A stretch of DNA of 60,500 nt from contig CAIIXF020000012.1 in NCBI GenBank assembly GCA_903813345.2, forward strand, positions 26,178,184-26,238,683, in the 5' to 3' direction. This DNA comes from Owenia fusiformis (Eukaryota; Annelida; Polychaeta; Sabellida; Oweniidae). Shown one piece after another: positions 12,301-22,810 of the stretch; the first letter of the stretch is position 1, and each line of letters begins with the position of its first letter. Both the position numbers and the translations under genes were made by a program. The notes beneath the pieces were generated by a model. The model was not told where the DNA came from. It ran no database searches and saw only the letters and a list, made by a program, of their open reading frames with translations.

Positions 12301-14249
12301 ATGTCAGCTCTGCAAAAGATACACAGGTATACATGCGTTTAGTTATGGTGCAACATGCCTAGTTATCTACTTGTCTAGGCATAATATAGATATTCCAAAC
12401 TTTCTATTTTCAAATATAAACGGACCTCTGAAAGCGTAAAAGCTGAAATGTAGAGGTACAAAATCATTGCACGCTCTATTGATAAGGGACTGAATTATTT
12501 TTTCCACATTTTTCTATGGGGAAGGAAAGATAATTGAACGATCAAGCCCTAATAGACCCACCAATGTCTTTATTCGGGCAAGTTTTACCTGATGAAAAAC
12601 TATTACGAGCAATATTACCGTGAAACGCATTGGGCTTAATAAATAGCGTAAATTCTGTTACAAATCAGAAATTATACTTAGCCACGATAGACAAAAATGT
12701 TAAATAAGCTGGACATATAAAGACTGCTTTTGAACATACAGCTATTACACTAACAAGTTGTCATTGCGTTTTTCAAAACGTTGCCCTACGAATGGTGTTT
12801 GGACGGGAAGGTGATTCAGAATTTTGAACCATTTCAAAATCCGATGGATTTTATGCCCATAATACCGTTCCCTAATTAGATCATGTGACAATACCTTCAA
12901 TTGAGATTACCTTCTATACTAGGAATGTAATTGCCATACTTCGACCCTATTGGGAACGCGGTACTTTGTGCAATCGGATATCAGCGAATCTATGCTTGCA
13001 TATAAGGTCGAAACGCCAACCTACAGTATACGCATGAACAATCGCCCAAATGCATCGCTTAAATATTTTTCGTTCACGTTTAGGTTGTGAAAAACATTGC
13101 AAGCTTAAACTCCCTATTATTTGCAGTGCGCGTGCACATCGACATTGTGTGACCTGAACAAATGAGATTGAGACGGTAACATATTTGTCATATCATTATG
13201 TATATCATACATATGTATCATATTTGATAACTGTAGATTTTCTCTTTTCTAGCTATGAAGGGGTGTACAGATATGGCATTAACGTTGGAAATATGAGGTA
13301 CACCATATATTTGAAATCTTCTGACAATAAAACCACGAGATCCAAAATTGAGCAAGATTTCCCAAATCATAACTTCTTTTTTGAAATAATCGGGAAAGAT
13401 ACCAGAGGCGTACAAATAGCAGGAGTGCACAAAATAGGGACCGTATCAACGGGGACATTAGGAGGCCTCTTAGATGCAATTTCAATTAACGGAAATACAA
13501 GAACATTTGCATTGACCAATCGACATGTTGTCGCAACGTTGAAGGTTAACGATGATGTTTTCGTTTGTAATAGAGCAGCAAGCGCAACTGAACAACCGGA
13601 ACAAGGTATAGCTTCATCAAGTCAAGACGAACTTGCCGAATACAACATGAAACCCATCGGACAACTGAGAACGTATATCGATACCACAGGAGCAACGCCA
13701 TATAAAGAAAGACCAACTAGATTATCTAAAACATATGACATCGCACTAATTGAACTAAACGCTCACCCTTTCAATCGAAGTGAATACCGTAGATGCAAGC
13801 TTATTAAACATAAAGAACTCATACGTGAAGGCCCAAGCAGCGATATAATGCAAGTCCAAAAAACGGGCTGCACTACGAATCGCACCTATGGTAGAATAAC
13901 AGAGACAAATTGTAGCCAAAGAATAGTTTATCTCGATCCTTTTGGAAATACGCAAACAGCTGATCTCCATGGTGTCATTGAAATTGAAAATGAAATTCCA
14001 ATGGATGAAGATGCTCAAGACAAACACTTTGCAGAAAGTGGAGACAGCGGCGCAATCATAGTTGCTGAAAATGGGACTCCAAACAATTACGTCGCCATAG
14101 GAATGTTTACATTCTATTCCAATGATAATGAGAACAACAACCAAAGTAGGGCATATGCATTTCCAATATATGATGCGCTTGCTCAACTACATAGACGCGA
14201 GCCACAAGTACTCGGTGAAGACACAATGCATTTGTATGCGCATATATAG
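3318..14249 (+). CDS. Gene A: ankyrin-repeat/SOCS-like/trypsin-like peptidase, 2,205 aa
   Basis: Exons: 3318-8349, 8704-8929, 9971-10122, 11493-11564, 12188-12326, 13253-14249. Junctions are GT-AG, phases match at every junction, and the total is 6,618 nt (2,206 codons with stop). Domain order: a conserved ~65-residue N-terminus (MALSLHQLRLAIIQVAIANA); about 37 ankyrin repeats with an acidic linker near residues 170-200; a SOCS-box-like segment near 1424-1471; one or two more ankyrin repeats; a second SOCS-box-like segment near 1612-1660; four acidic or Ser-rich linker exons; and a trypsin-like domain from about 1875 with H1965, D2036 and S2139 as the triad. No signal peptide or membrane segment is seen, so it is probably intracellular. 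Family knowledge: ankyrin arrays bind proteins, and SOCS boxes recruit elongin/cullin ligases. The combined role (sensor or adaptor protease) is inference. Paralogue of gene B. Confidence 0.85.
4475..6990 (+). repeat. Recently expanded coding ankyrin array in gene A
   Basis: Tandem units of mostly 102 nt (34 codons), in two alternating types: one carries HGADVNAKDxxGDTALLYAA and the other NGADVNIQNxNGVTALMHAA. Some units have 2-4 extra codons in the loop (NTQEGND, NTHWQEGND). Neighbouring units are nearly identical at nucleotide level, and a 306-bp three-unit block starting at 4625 is repeated at 4931. The first and last repeats of the exon are diverged, so expansion occurred in the middle. 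Long ORFs in the other frames here are shadows of the periodicity. Confidence 0.95.
7587..8292 (+). other. Two SOCS-box-like segments with ankyrin repeat between (gene A)
   Basis: Residues near 1424-1471 (starting LSLKYYARRVVYN, later SGHIPADQIEYMMF) and near 1612-1660 (LTLSHIARLGLFN, later SGQLPSNQEAFMLF) are copies of one another. Each is preceded by a shared NYQHLMS...NAT..QQ segment. Each fits the BC-box pattern (S/T)LxxxAxxx(hydrophobic), with Ala where many family members have Cys, followed by an (I/L)P element in the place of the cullin-binding motif. ASB-type proteins pair ankyrin repeats with such a C-terminal box. The assignment is by pattern only. Confidence 0.5.
8704..12326 (+). 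other. Gene A linker exons 2-5 and their introns
   Basis: Exon 2 (8704-8929) encodes an acidic linker (RPGEQDEEVENTFES, DVDIVVDDLRDD). Exons 3 (9971-10122), 4 (11493-11564) and 5 (12188-12326) form a cassette: DAVPEDGDTGEEKPDLQK; TGEEYETNNTVQAQG; SFSSRRSSSSSSDDG with ECHAC and VCNI. The cassette is entered and left in phase 2 (363 nt in total), so it can be lost or duplicated without frameshift. Introns 2-4 are still alignable with those of gene B, including a block near 10430-10610 matching 28870-29060. That block falls in intron and has no supported exon. Confidence 0.75.
10948..11432. mobile_element. MITE with TA target site, absent from gene B
   Basis: Termini ACACCCCAGTCACATTT and AAATGTGACTGGGGTG are inverted repeats, and TA flanks both sides (10946-10947, 11433-11434). 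The orthologous intron of gene B at about 29401-29430 reads straight through (cagtaactagttgtt), giving an empty site. The interior holds several repeats of 'gcggcgagcgtagaaa'-like motifs in both orientations and no coding potential. The TA duplication suggests a Tc1/mariner-type non-autonomous element. Confidence 0.8.
13253..14249 (+). CDS. Gene A last exon: trypsin-like serine peptidase domain
   Basis: The whole ~330-aa catalytic domain is on one exon, entered in phase 2 after a good acceptor (cttttctag). Motifs in order: GTLGGLLD, ALTNRHVV (His), YDIALIEL (Asp), VQKTGCTTNRTYGRI, then FAESGDSGAII (Ser) and YVAIGMFTF. This order, particularly GTLG...H, a V.K.G..T...G.I block and GDSGA, is that of PA-clan trypsin-like peptidases and most resembles the NAL1/bacterial trypsin-like group rather than secreted animal trypsins. 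It has no activation peptide and no obvious disulfide set. An AATAAA lies 30 bp past the stop codon. Confidence 0.85.
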
Positions 14250-14278
14250 GTTTCTACAGAATGATGAACAACTTTGTG

Positions 14279-14284
14279 AATAAA
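14279..14284 (+). terminator. Candidate polyadenylation signal of gene A
   Basis: AATAAA about 30 bases after the stop codon. No equivalent hexamer is seen immediately after the stop codon of gene B. Confidence 0.4.
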
Positions 14285-14440
14285 AGGTAAATTAGCTATC
14301 TAAATAAATAATTCAAAGGCCCCAATACCTCATCATGATAAACCATGACATCTCAAATCTTCAGGTGAAACAGAAAAATGCTATGAGTATCAGAATGTCA
14401 AGACCTTGGTTTGGATAGTTTTCTTCCTTTATGTTAACAA

Positions 14441-14590
14441 AATATGATATATGAAACAGTTTAACCTTAAAAAAATTACGACATTTTGTTTAGAAATGTG
14501 AATGTATTAAAATATGATATATGAAAGATTTTAACCTTAGAAAATTATGACATTTTGTTTAGAAATGTGAATGAATTTAAATAATCTCTT
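14441..14590. repeat. Two-copy 71-bp tandem repeat
   Basis: 'aatatgatatatgaaa...tttaacctta...acattttgtttagaaatg' occurs at about 14441 and again at about 14512. It lies in the 3' flank of gene A. Confidence 0.7.
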
Positions 14591-14989
14591 GGTTGCTTCA
14601 TACACCCATATATTATAAAGGAATAAAGGAATAATTTACAGCAGCGCATATAGGTTTAAAAACTGGCAATAATCCTAGTTTGACCTGGTGTTCAATTTTA
14701 TATTCACCCTTTTGTCACGTCAACAACTGATATTGGAGCAACATGAAGTATTAATATATCATAATTCCAACGTTTGCAAGATGAACCCAATTCTACAACG
14801 TGTAATAGCTGTTAATATAGGATCTCTAACATGGGTTACCCCAGAGTTTAGTCGACGCTCATGTCACTGGCCTTTTAACGTATTACTCTCACATCTTTTT
14901 CAGAATTCCTGCTCAAGTTCATGGAGATAATAAATGGTGGCAGAGTTAAAAAGCAGACTTTTAATTCTGTGTTTATACGACCATTGGGT

Positions 14990-16700
14990 GAAGTTTAGAA
15001 ACTGCCACTATAAACAGAGGTGGGATATCTGAAACAGTAATATTTAGACATGAGAAGAATATGTTCGTTTAAGTTGTGACACATGCTCATGGACTTTGTA
15101 ATTGTATGTATATACGACAATTCGATGAAGTTACCAGTTTATAAACTGCCACTATAAACGAAGGTGGGATATCTGAAACAGAAATATTTAGACATGAGAA
15201 GAATATGTTCGTTAAAGTTGTGACACATGCTCACGGACTTTGTACATTTATGTATATACGACAATTCGATGAAGTTTAGAAACTGCCACTATAAACGAAG
15301 GTGGGATATCTGAAACAGAAATATTTAGACATGAGAAGAAAATGTTCGTTAAAGTTGTAACACATGCTCACGGACTTTCGACAATTCGATGAAGTTTAGA
15401 AACTGCCACTATAAACGGAGGTGGGATATCTGAAACAGTAATATCTAGACATAAGAAGGATATGTTCGTTAAAGTTGTGACACATGCTCACGAACTTTGT
15501 AATTTTATGTATATACGACAATTCGATGAAGTTTATAAACTGTAACTATAAACGGTGGTCGGATATCTGAAACAGTAATATTTAGACATGAGAAGAATAT
15601 GTTCGTTAAAATTGAGACACATGCCCACGGACTTTGTAATTTTATGTATATACGACAATTTGATGAAGTTACCAGTTTATAAACTGCCACTATAAACGAA
15701 GGTGGGATATCTGAAACAGAAATATTTAGACATGAGAAGAATATGTTCGTTAAAGTTGAGACACATGCTCACGAACTTTGTAATTTTATGTATATATGAC
15801 AATTCTATTTAGTTTATAAACTGTCACTATAAACGGTGGTGGGATATCTGAAACAGAAATATTTAGACATGAGAAGGATATGTTCGTTAAAGTTGTGACA
15901 CATGCTCACGAACTTTGTAATTTTATGTATATACGACAATTCGATGAAGTTTATAAACTGTCACTATAAACGGAAGTGGGATATCTGAAACAGAAATATT
16001 TAGACATGAGAAGGATATGTTCGTTAAAGTTGTGACACATGCTCACGAACTTTGTAATTTTATGTATATACGACAATTCGATGAAGTTTATAAACTGTCA
16101 CTATAAACGGTGGTGGGACATCTGAAACAGAAATATTTAGACATGAGAAGAATATGTTCGTTAAAGTTGTGACACATGCTCACGGATTTTGTAATTATAT
16201 GTATATACGACAATTTGATGAAGTTTATAAACTGCCACTATAAACGGAGGTGGGATATCTGAAACAGAAATATTTAGACATGTGAAGGATATGTTCGTTA
16301 AAGTTGTGACACATGCTCACGGATTTTGTAATTTTATGTATATATGACAATTCGATGAAGTTAATAAACTGTCACTATGAACGGTGATGGGATATCTGAA
16401 ACAGTAATATTTAGACATGAGAAGGATATGTTCGTTAAAGTTGTGACACATGCTCACGGATTTTGTAATTTTATGTATATACGACAATTCGATGAAGTTT
16501 ATAAACTGTCACTATAAACGGTGGTGGGATATCTGAAACTGTATTATTTAGACATGAGAAGGATATGTTCGTGTAAGTTGTGACACATGCTCACGGACTA
16601 TGTAAATTTATGTATATACGACAACTTCGATAAAGTTTATAAACTGCCAGTATAAACTTATAAGGTTGGGTATCTGAAACAGAAATACTTAGACAGGAGA
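14990..16700. repeat. 137-bp satellite array 3' of gene A
   Basis: About 12 head-to-tail units. The marker 'gtgggatatctgaaacag' recurs at 15021, 15165, 15302, 15422, 15559, 15703, 15840, 15977, 16114, 16251, 16388 and 16525: mostly a 137-bp period, with 144-bp variants carrying a 7-base insert and one 120-bp deletion unit. Units drift in sequence at the right edge. No ORF is conserved across units. Confidence 0.95.
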
Positions 16701-16879
16701 AGGTTGGGTTCGTTTTAGTTGTGACACATGCTCAGTGTCTTTGTAATTCTGTATGAATACCACAATACGATTTGGTAAGTTTAGAAACTGCAAATCTGCG
16801 AAAGGATTTGGTAAGTTTAGAAAACAAAACTGCAGAAACTTTACATGGTGGTGGGATATTTCAAATAACACAACCTATT

Positions 16880-19800
16880 TGTTGACTATATAAATTTGCA
16901 ACTTGCGGATGTGATACCTGCTCAGTGTCTTTGTTTTTCTGTAAATATGGAACAATTAGGTGAAGTTTGGAAACTGTAAATGCAAACGATGGTTGAATAT
17001 CTCAAGCTGTATTATCTACTTGTAGATATGAGTAGGTATCACACCTTTCAGTGACTTTGTTATTCTGTTAATATGGAACAATTAAATGAATGTCGGAATC
17101 TGTAAAAACATATGAAGGTAAAATATATCAAGCTGTATCATGAGATATGAGTAGGTAACATGGCGTGATACACCTTTCTGGGACTTTGTCATTCTGTTAA
17201 TATGGAACAATTAAATGAATGTTGGAATCTGTAAATACATATGAAGGTAAAATATATCAAGCTGTATCATGAGATATGAGTAGGTAACATGGCGTGATAC
17301 ACCTTTCTGGGACTTTGTCATTCTGTTAATATGGAACAATTAAATGAATGTCGGAATCTTTAAATACATATGACGGTAGGATATATCAAGCTGTATCATC
17401 TAGATATGAGTAGGTACGTAACATGGTGTGATACACCTTTCTGTGACTTTGTTATTCTGTTAATATGGAACAATTAAATGAATGTCGGAATCTGTAAATA
17501 CATATGTATCATCTAGATATGAGTAGGCAACATGGTGTGATACACCTTTCAGTGACTTTGTTATTCTGTTAAAGCAGATATGAAATGGTATTTTTTAACC
17601 TAAAGGAATCAATATAATTTTTTGATAAATGTATTTGGACATATTTTCTCATCAGTAGTGCGAAAACTATTTCACTCTAACGATCGTTATAGCTGCTTAA
17701 TAAGCAATATTCGAATTGGCTGTGACGTTATTGGCCCCCACGTGATCTCTCACTGGTCCCCACATGGCCCATAACGTCATAATGCCAAAATGTTTTGTTT
17801 TGGTTTACACTACAATCCTATGGTTGCCGTGACGTTGTGATTACTAAGGAACCAATAAACCAAAGCTATATTTTGTATATGACGTTACTTATCACGTGGG
17901 GGCCAATTTGATTGATCAGTTAGTTTTATTTCGTTATTTATGACCGTTAGCAGTTATCTAACATTTATTTTATAATGACTGTCGCAAGAACTCTACGTTG
18001 GGCTTACAAAGGAGAAAACCGCATTTTTGTAGCTGCAAGTTGAGAAAAGCTATTTCAGTTGTCCTTTAATTAAACAATTAAATGAATGTCGGAATCTGTA
18101 AATACATATGACGGTAGGATATATCAAGCTGTATCATCTAGATATGAGTAGGCAACATGGTGTGATACACCTTTCTGTGACTTTGTTATTCTATTAATAT
18201 GGAACAATTAAATGAATGTCGGAATCTGTAAATACATATGGCGGTAGAATATATCAAGCTGTATCATGAGATATGAGTAGGTAACATGGCGTGATACACC
18301 TTTCTGTGACTTTGTTATTCTATTAATATGGAACAATTAAATGAATATTGGAATCTGTAAATACATATGACGGTAGGATATATCAAGCTGTATCATCTAG
18401 ATATGAGTAGGTAACATGGTGTGATACACCTATCTGTGACTTTGTTATTCTGTTAATGTGGAACAATTAAATGAATGTTGGAATCTGTAAATACAAATGA
18501 CGGTAGAATATATCGAGCTGTATCATCTAGATATGAGTAGGTAACATGGTGTGATACACCCTTCAGTTAGTTTTTTATTCTGTTAATATGGAACAATTAA
18601 ATGAATGTTGGAATCTGTAAATACAAATGACGGTAGAATATACCAAGCTGTATCATCTAGATATGAGTAGGTATCATGGTGTGACACACCTTTCTGTGAC
18701 TCTGTTATTCTGTTAATATGGAACAATTAAATGAATGTCAGAATCTGTAAATACATATGATGGTAGAATATATCAAGCTGTATCATAAGATATGAGTAGG
18801 TAACATGGCGTGATACACGTTTCTGGGACTTTGTCATTCTGTTTATATGGAACAATTAAATGAATATTGGAATCTGTTAATACATATGACATTAGAATAT
18901 ATCAAGCAGTATCCTCAGATATGAGTAGGTAACACGGCGTGATGCAACTTTCTGTGACTTTGTTATTCTATTAATATGGTACAATTAAATTAATTTGAGA
19001 ATCTATGAATACATATGATGGTAGAATATATCAAGCTGTATCATCTAGATATGAGTAGGTAACATGGCGTGATACACCTTTTTGTGACTTTGTTATTCTG
19101 TTAATATGGAACAATTAAATGAATGTTGGAATCTGTAAATACATATGACGGTAGGATATATCAAGCTGTATCATAAGATATGAGTAGGTAACATGGCGTG
19201 ATACACGTTTCTGGGACTTTGTCATTCTGTTTATATGGAACAATTAAATGAATATTGGAATCTGTTAATACATATGACATTAGAATATATCAAGCAGTAT
19301 CCTCAGATATGAGTAGGTAACACGGCGTGATGCAACTTTCTGTGACTTTGTTATTCTATTAATATGGTACAATTAAATTAATTTGAGAATCTATGAATAC
19401 ATATGATGGTAGAATATATCAAGCTGTATCATCTAGATATGAGTAGGTAACATGGCGTGATGCACCTTTTTGTGACTTTGTTATTCTGTTAATATGGAAC
19501 AATTAAATGAATGTTGGAATCTGTAAATACATATCATGGTAGGATATATCAAGCTGTATCATCTAGATATGAGTAGGTAACATGGCGTGATACACCTTTT
19601 TGTGACTTTGTTATTCTGTTAATATGGAACAATTAAATGAATGTTGGAATCTGTAAATACATATCATGGTAGGATATATCAAGCTGTATCATCTAGATAT
19701 GAGTAGGTAACATGGCGTGATACACCTTTTTGTGACTTTGTTATTCTGTTAATATGGAACAATTAAATGAATGTCGGAATCTGTAAATACATATGACGGT

Positions 19801-20250
19801 AGGATATATCAAGCTGTATCATCTAGATATGAGTAGGTAACATGGCGTGATACACCTTTTTGTGACTTTGTTATTCTGTTAATATGGAACAATTAAATGA
19901 ATGTTGGAATCTGTAAATACATATCATGGTAGGATATATCAAGCTGTATCATAAGATATGAGTAGGTAACATGGTGTGATAAACCTTTCAGTGACTTTGT
20001 TATTCTGTTAATATGGAACAATTAAATATATGTTGGAATCTGTAAGTACATATGAAGGTAGAATATATCAAGCTGTATCATAAGATATGAGTAGGTAACA
20101 TGGTGTGATAAACCTTTCAGTGACTTTGTTATTCTGTTAATATGGAACAATAAGGTAAATACATGTAGTAGAAACTGTAAATATAAAAGTAAGTGGGATA
20201 TCTTAAACAGTATCATTTAGATATGAGTATATATTTCATATTAATTTAAG
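16880..20250. repeat. 129-130-bp satellite array, with higher-order unit
   Basis: Units share 'ggaacaattaaatgaatgt', 'ggaatctgtaaatacatatg' and 'gatatgagtaggtaacatgg'. The period is 129 bp at the left (17075, 17204, 17333) and 130 bp at the right (19496, 19626, 19756, 19886). A three-unit block near 18783-19070 is repeated almost exactly near 19171-19460, a higher-order period of 388 bp. Both edges grade into the 137-bp family (gaaactgtaa...gggatatct...tttagacatgag), so the two arrays share ancestry. It is interrupted by the MITE at 17573-18065. Confidence 0.95.
17573..18065. mobile_element. TTAA-flanked MITE inside satellite
   Basis: TTAA stands at 17569-17572 and 18066-18069, and satellite sequence resumes on both sides. 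Terminal repeats are imperfect (agcagatatgaaatgg versus aggacaactgaaatag). A perfect internal inverted pair, attggcccccacgtgat and its complement, lies near 17730 and 17890. No ORF. The TTAA target is that of piggyBac-type (or Kolobok-type) transposases. Confidence 0.75.
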
Positions 20251-20446
20251 GTACGACACATGCTAAGTTACTTCATAATTCCGTATATGACACAATCGAT
20301 CCAGTTTAGAAGCTGTTTTTAAACGTTGGTGGGATCTCTACATTTAGACATTTGTAGGCTAGAGCTATGTTCATTTTAGGTACTCCGATTTTCAGTGACT
20401 GTAAATGTATGTATATGTCACGATTTGTTAAAGTTTAGAGACTGTT

Positions 20447-20653
20447 CAGGCCCGTAGCCAGTGGGGGGGGGGGGTTGACGGGTTAGAGCGACCCCCCCCC
20501 TGGCCAAAAATCCTTTCAAAATCATGCAGTTTTTCACCATTCTGAGCACTCTTTAAGTGATTTTGGCAATTTTTAGACCAAAACTGTCAAAAGTGAACAT
20601 CCCTTGAATTTTTCAAAAAGTGAACCCCTTGGCAAATTCTGGCTATGGGCCTG
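20447..20653. mobile_element. Short inverted-repeat element with poly-G tract
   Basis: Begins CAGGCCCGTAGCCAG and ends CTGGCTATGGGCCTG, which are inverted repeats. CTGTT is duplicated on both sides (20442-20446, 20654-20658), an apparent 5-bp target duplication. Contains a run of Gs and matching Cs. Relatives occur near 39628 and 44688. Confidence 0.75.
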
Positions 20654-20659
20654 CTGTTA

Positions 20660-22240
20660 CTATAAATGATTGTAATTAAGATGTATTTTCACATACGTAA
20701 ACAATCGATCCAAACGAGCGTGCACCCAACCTTCAAACGCTTATGGGACACTTTAGATAATCATTATACATAATCATTTCTAATGTGGAAAATATTTGAT
20801 ATATAGGTCGATGTAATTGATGCAATTTTCGGATTATTAAGGATTATCTTCAAATTGTTAATGCTAGTGTCTGTAAAATCAAAATCAGGAATGTAGTGTT
20901 TTACTTTGTTAAAAAATGATTGTCTTTTATCATTGTATGTTTTAATTTTAACATAAAATGTAACCCAGATTCAACAGGTTGTAACAGGAACATCGAGACG
21001 TGAGTGTGACGTGTTATTTTACGATGTGACGAATGCTCAATAGATCTGTTCAAAGTATGGCTAAAGTATCCGATATATGCATTTGCAACGCAGATAATAT
21101 AAGAAAGACATTGGAGGAGTTTCAGAGTTTCCGCAAATATAATCAGTTCGGGACCATTTAATACCGAACCAAACAATACCGTTTTCATGTCAGATACCGT
21201 TGTCATAAATGGCGGCCACGGGATCGTATTCGAATTGATTTTCATTTACTCCATGTTTAATAGAGCAGCTAGATTAAAATCCTTTAGAACAATCAATCAA
21301 AGTGTTTTTCTACTCATTGTTTACAGGGTGTCCCGAAAGTATGCCCCCCTTAGGCGGACATATACCTGTGTCGTCATAGTGTGTGTCATATATCATTTTA
21401 AGCTTATCCCAAGTTACATTGATTTGCCAAGTATCATGGTTCAACTCTCAAATGGCCCTGTAGTTAAATATGTTCTGCAATCAAAATGAAGGCTCCAATT
21501 TTACCGATCAAATAAAGACACAGAATTAGCGGCGATAAGGTCCAATGAAATGAGAACCAATTAATGAGTTGAAGCGAAGGTTACGTCCGCCATTTGTGAC
21601 AACCGGTGTTCAGGTGTGAAAGAAATGATGGTCCCCCAGGGATTATGGTCCCCCTTTTTAACGGCCCTTACTGACCCTCATTGCGTATAAGATAATGAGG
21701 GAAATAGTTGTACTTAGGTCACCATATAAATCAATGGAGAGTAGGACCATAATAGGACCTCCTACCCTTTTACACCGGTGTGATAAGTTGTAAAACGTGA
21801 TTTGAAGTTTGTTGTACATAATCCCCTTAATAAGTGCTTAATCAATATTAAATCAGGCTGTAAATTGAAGAGCCAAGACAAAGCTACTCGTGAACATGCT
21901 AAATCAAAATGGAAAAACAGACCACTACAGGTTAATTTCCTGTTTGAGTAAAACTCTTTGGAAATTGCCTCGTGAGAAGGCTTTTTATTTTCTTCACTCA
22001 GCGATGTCCACTCACTTTGAACGAAAACAAAAAAAAATTATATTTTTAAGTATAATTATTCAATTGCTTTATTTTCGGACAACTTGATTTCACTCGGTAT
22101 AAATATATATCAAATACTCTGATAATTATATGCGTAGTTTATGTCATATATGCGTGCTTGACAATTTGAAATGATCATTAAATGCATGTAAAACCAGAAA
22201 AACGTTCACCTGGAACGTTTTATATAATGTATGACTTTTA
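20660..22240. other. Gene-free spacer between satellite and gene B
   Basis: No supported exon. Near 21327 'acagggtgtcccgaaagtatg' resembles one end of a mariner-type element, but no matching second end was found. Around 21600-21780 there are short inverted 'ccggtgt/acaccgg' sequences of uncertain meaning. Confidence 0.35.
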
Positions 22241-22639
22241 AATGGACAGATATATGTGTAGTTGAACAGATATACTCGATAATGAGAAACTATGATATAG
22301 GTTTTACTAAAACAAATATACAATAATTGAAAAATATAAAGTTCATACTGTATTTTCATTAAAAATCGATTCCAGTTATGTATTTACCTTCCAAAATATT
22401 GTTTTTCACTTAAACATTCAGGTATGCATGTTCGTACTTTCTGTACATGTAGCAATTATAGATCGTTCTTTTGAGTGGTCCTTCATAAATATGTCAAATA
22501 ATTCTGTTTTTACAATTCTATGTCTATTAATGTTTACAATGCGTCAATAAAACTCTATCGCGTTGAACAAGAATTTTCTATGAGCCCTTTATAACAAAAA
22601 TGTTTTCTATTGAGTCCAAAGTTGTACGCGTTGTCAAGT

Positions 22640-22810
22640 GCAAATCTGCTTTGAAATCAAAAATACAGTGTACATACCACGTCCTATTTACACAGTTCTC
22701 AGAAGGAAGAGGCTCAATACAAGATGGTGGTGAATATTTGGCGCAATAATTCTCGTAGAGAAAACACAGTAAACAACGACTACACGATGACTAGAGGGAA
22801 ATAGAAAGAC
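22640..22810 (+). promoter_or_regulatory. Conserved 5' flank and 5' UTR of gene B
   Basis: Alignable with 3085-3317 of gene A up to the start codon, with the same in-frame TAG six bases upstream of ATG and the same start context. Upstream of it, 22245-22455 is shared with 38925-39100 beyond gene B. Confidence 0.5.

Noticed and set aside
13755-14186. 143-aa minus-strand ORF opposite the peptidase exon
   Set aside because: It is antisense to a clearly coding exon and has no splice or homology support.
14990-20250. CRISPR-like array of repeats
   Set aside because: Units are 130-144 bp with diverged copies and no unique spacers, in a eukaryotic intergenic region. It is satellite DNA.
21327-21480. 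Complete mariner element starting with acagggtgtcccgaaag
   Set aside because: Only one terminus is visible. No inverted partner or transposase remnant was found within the next kilobase.
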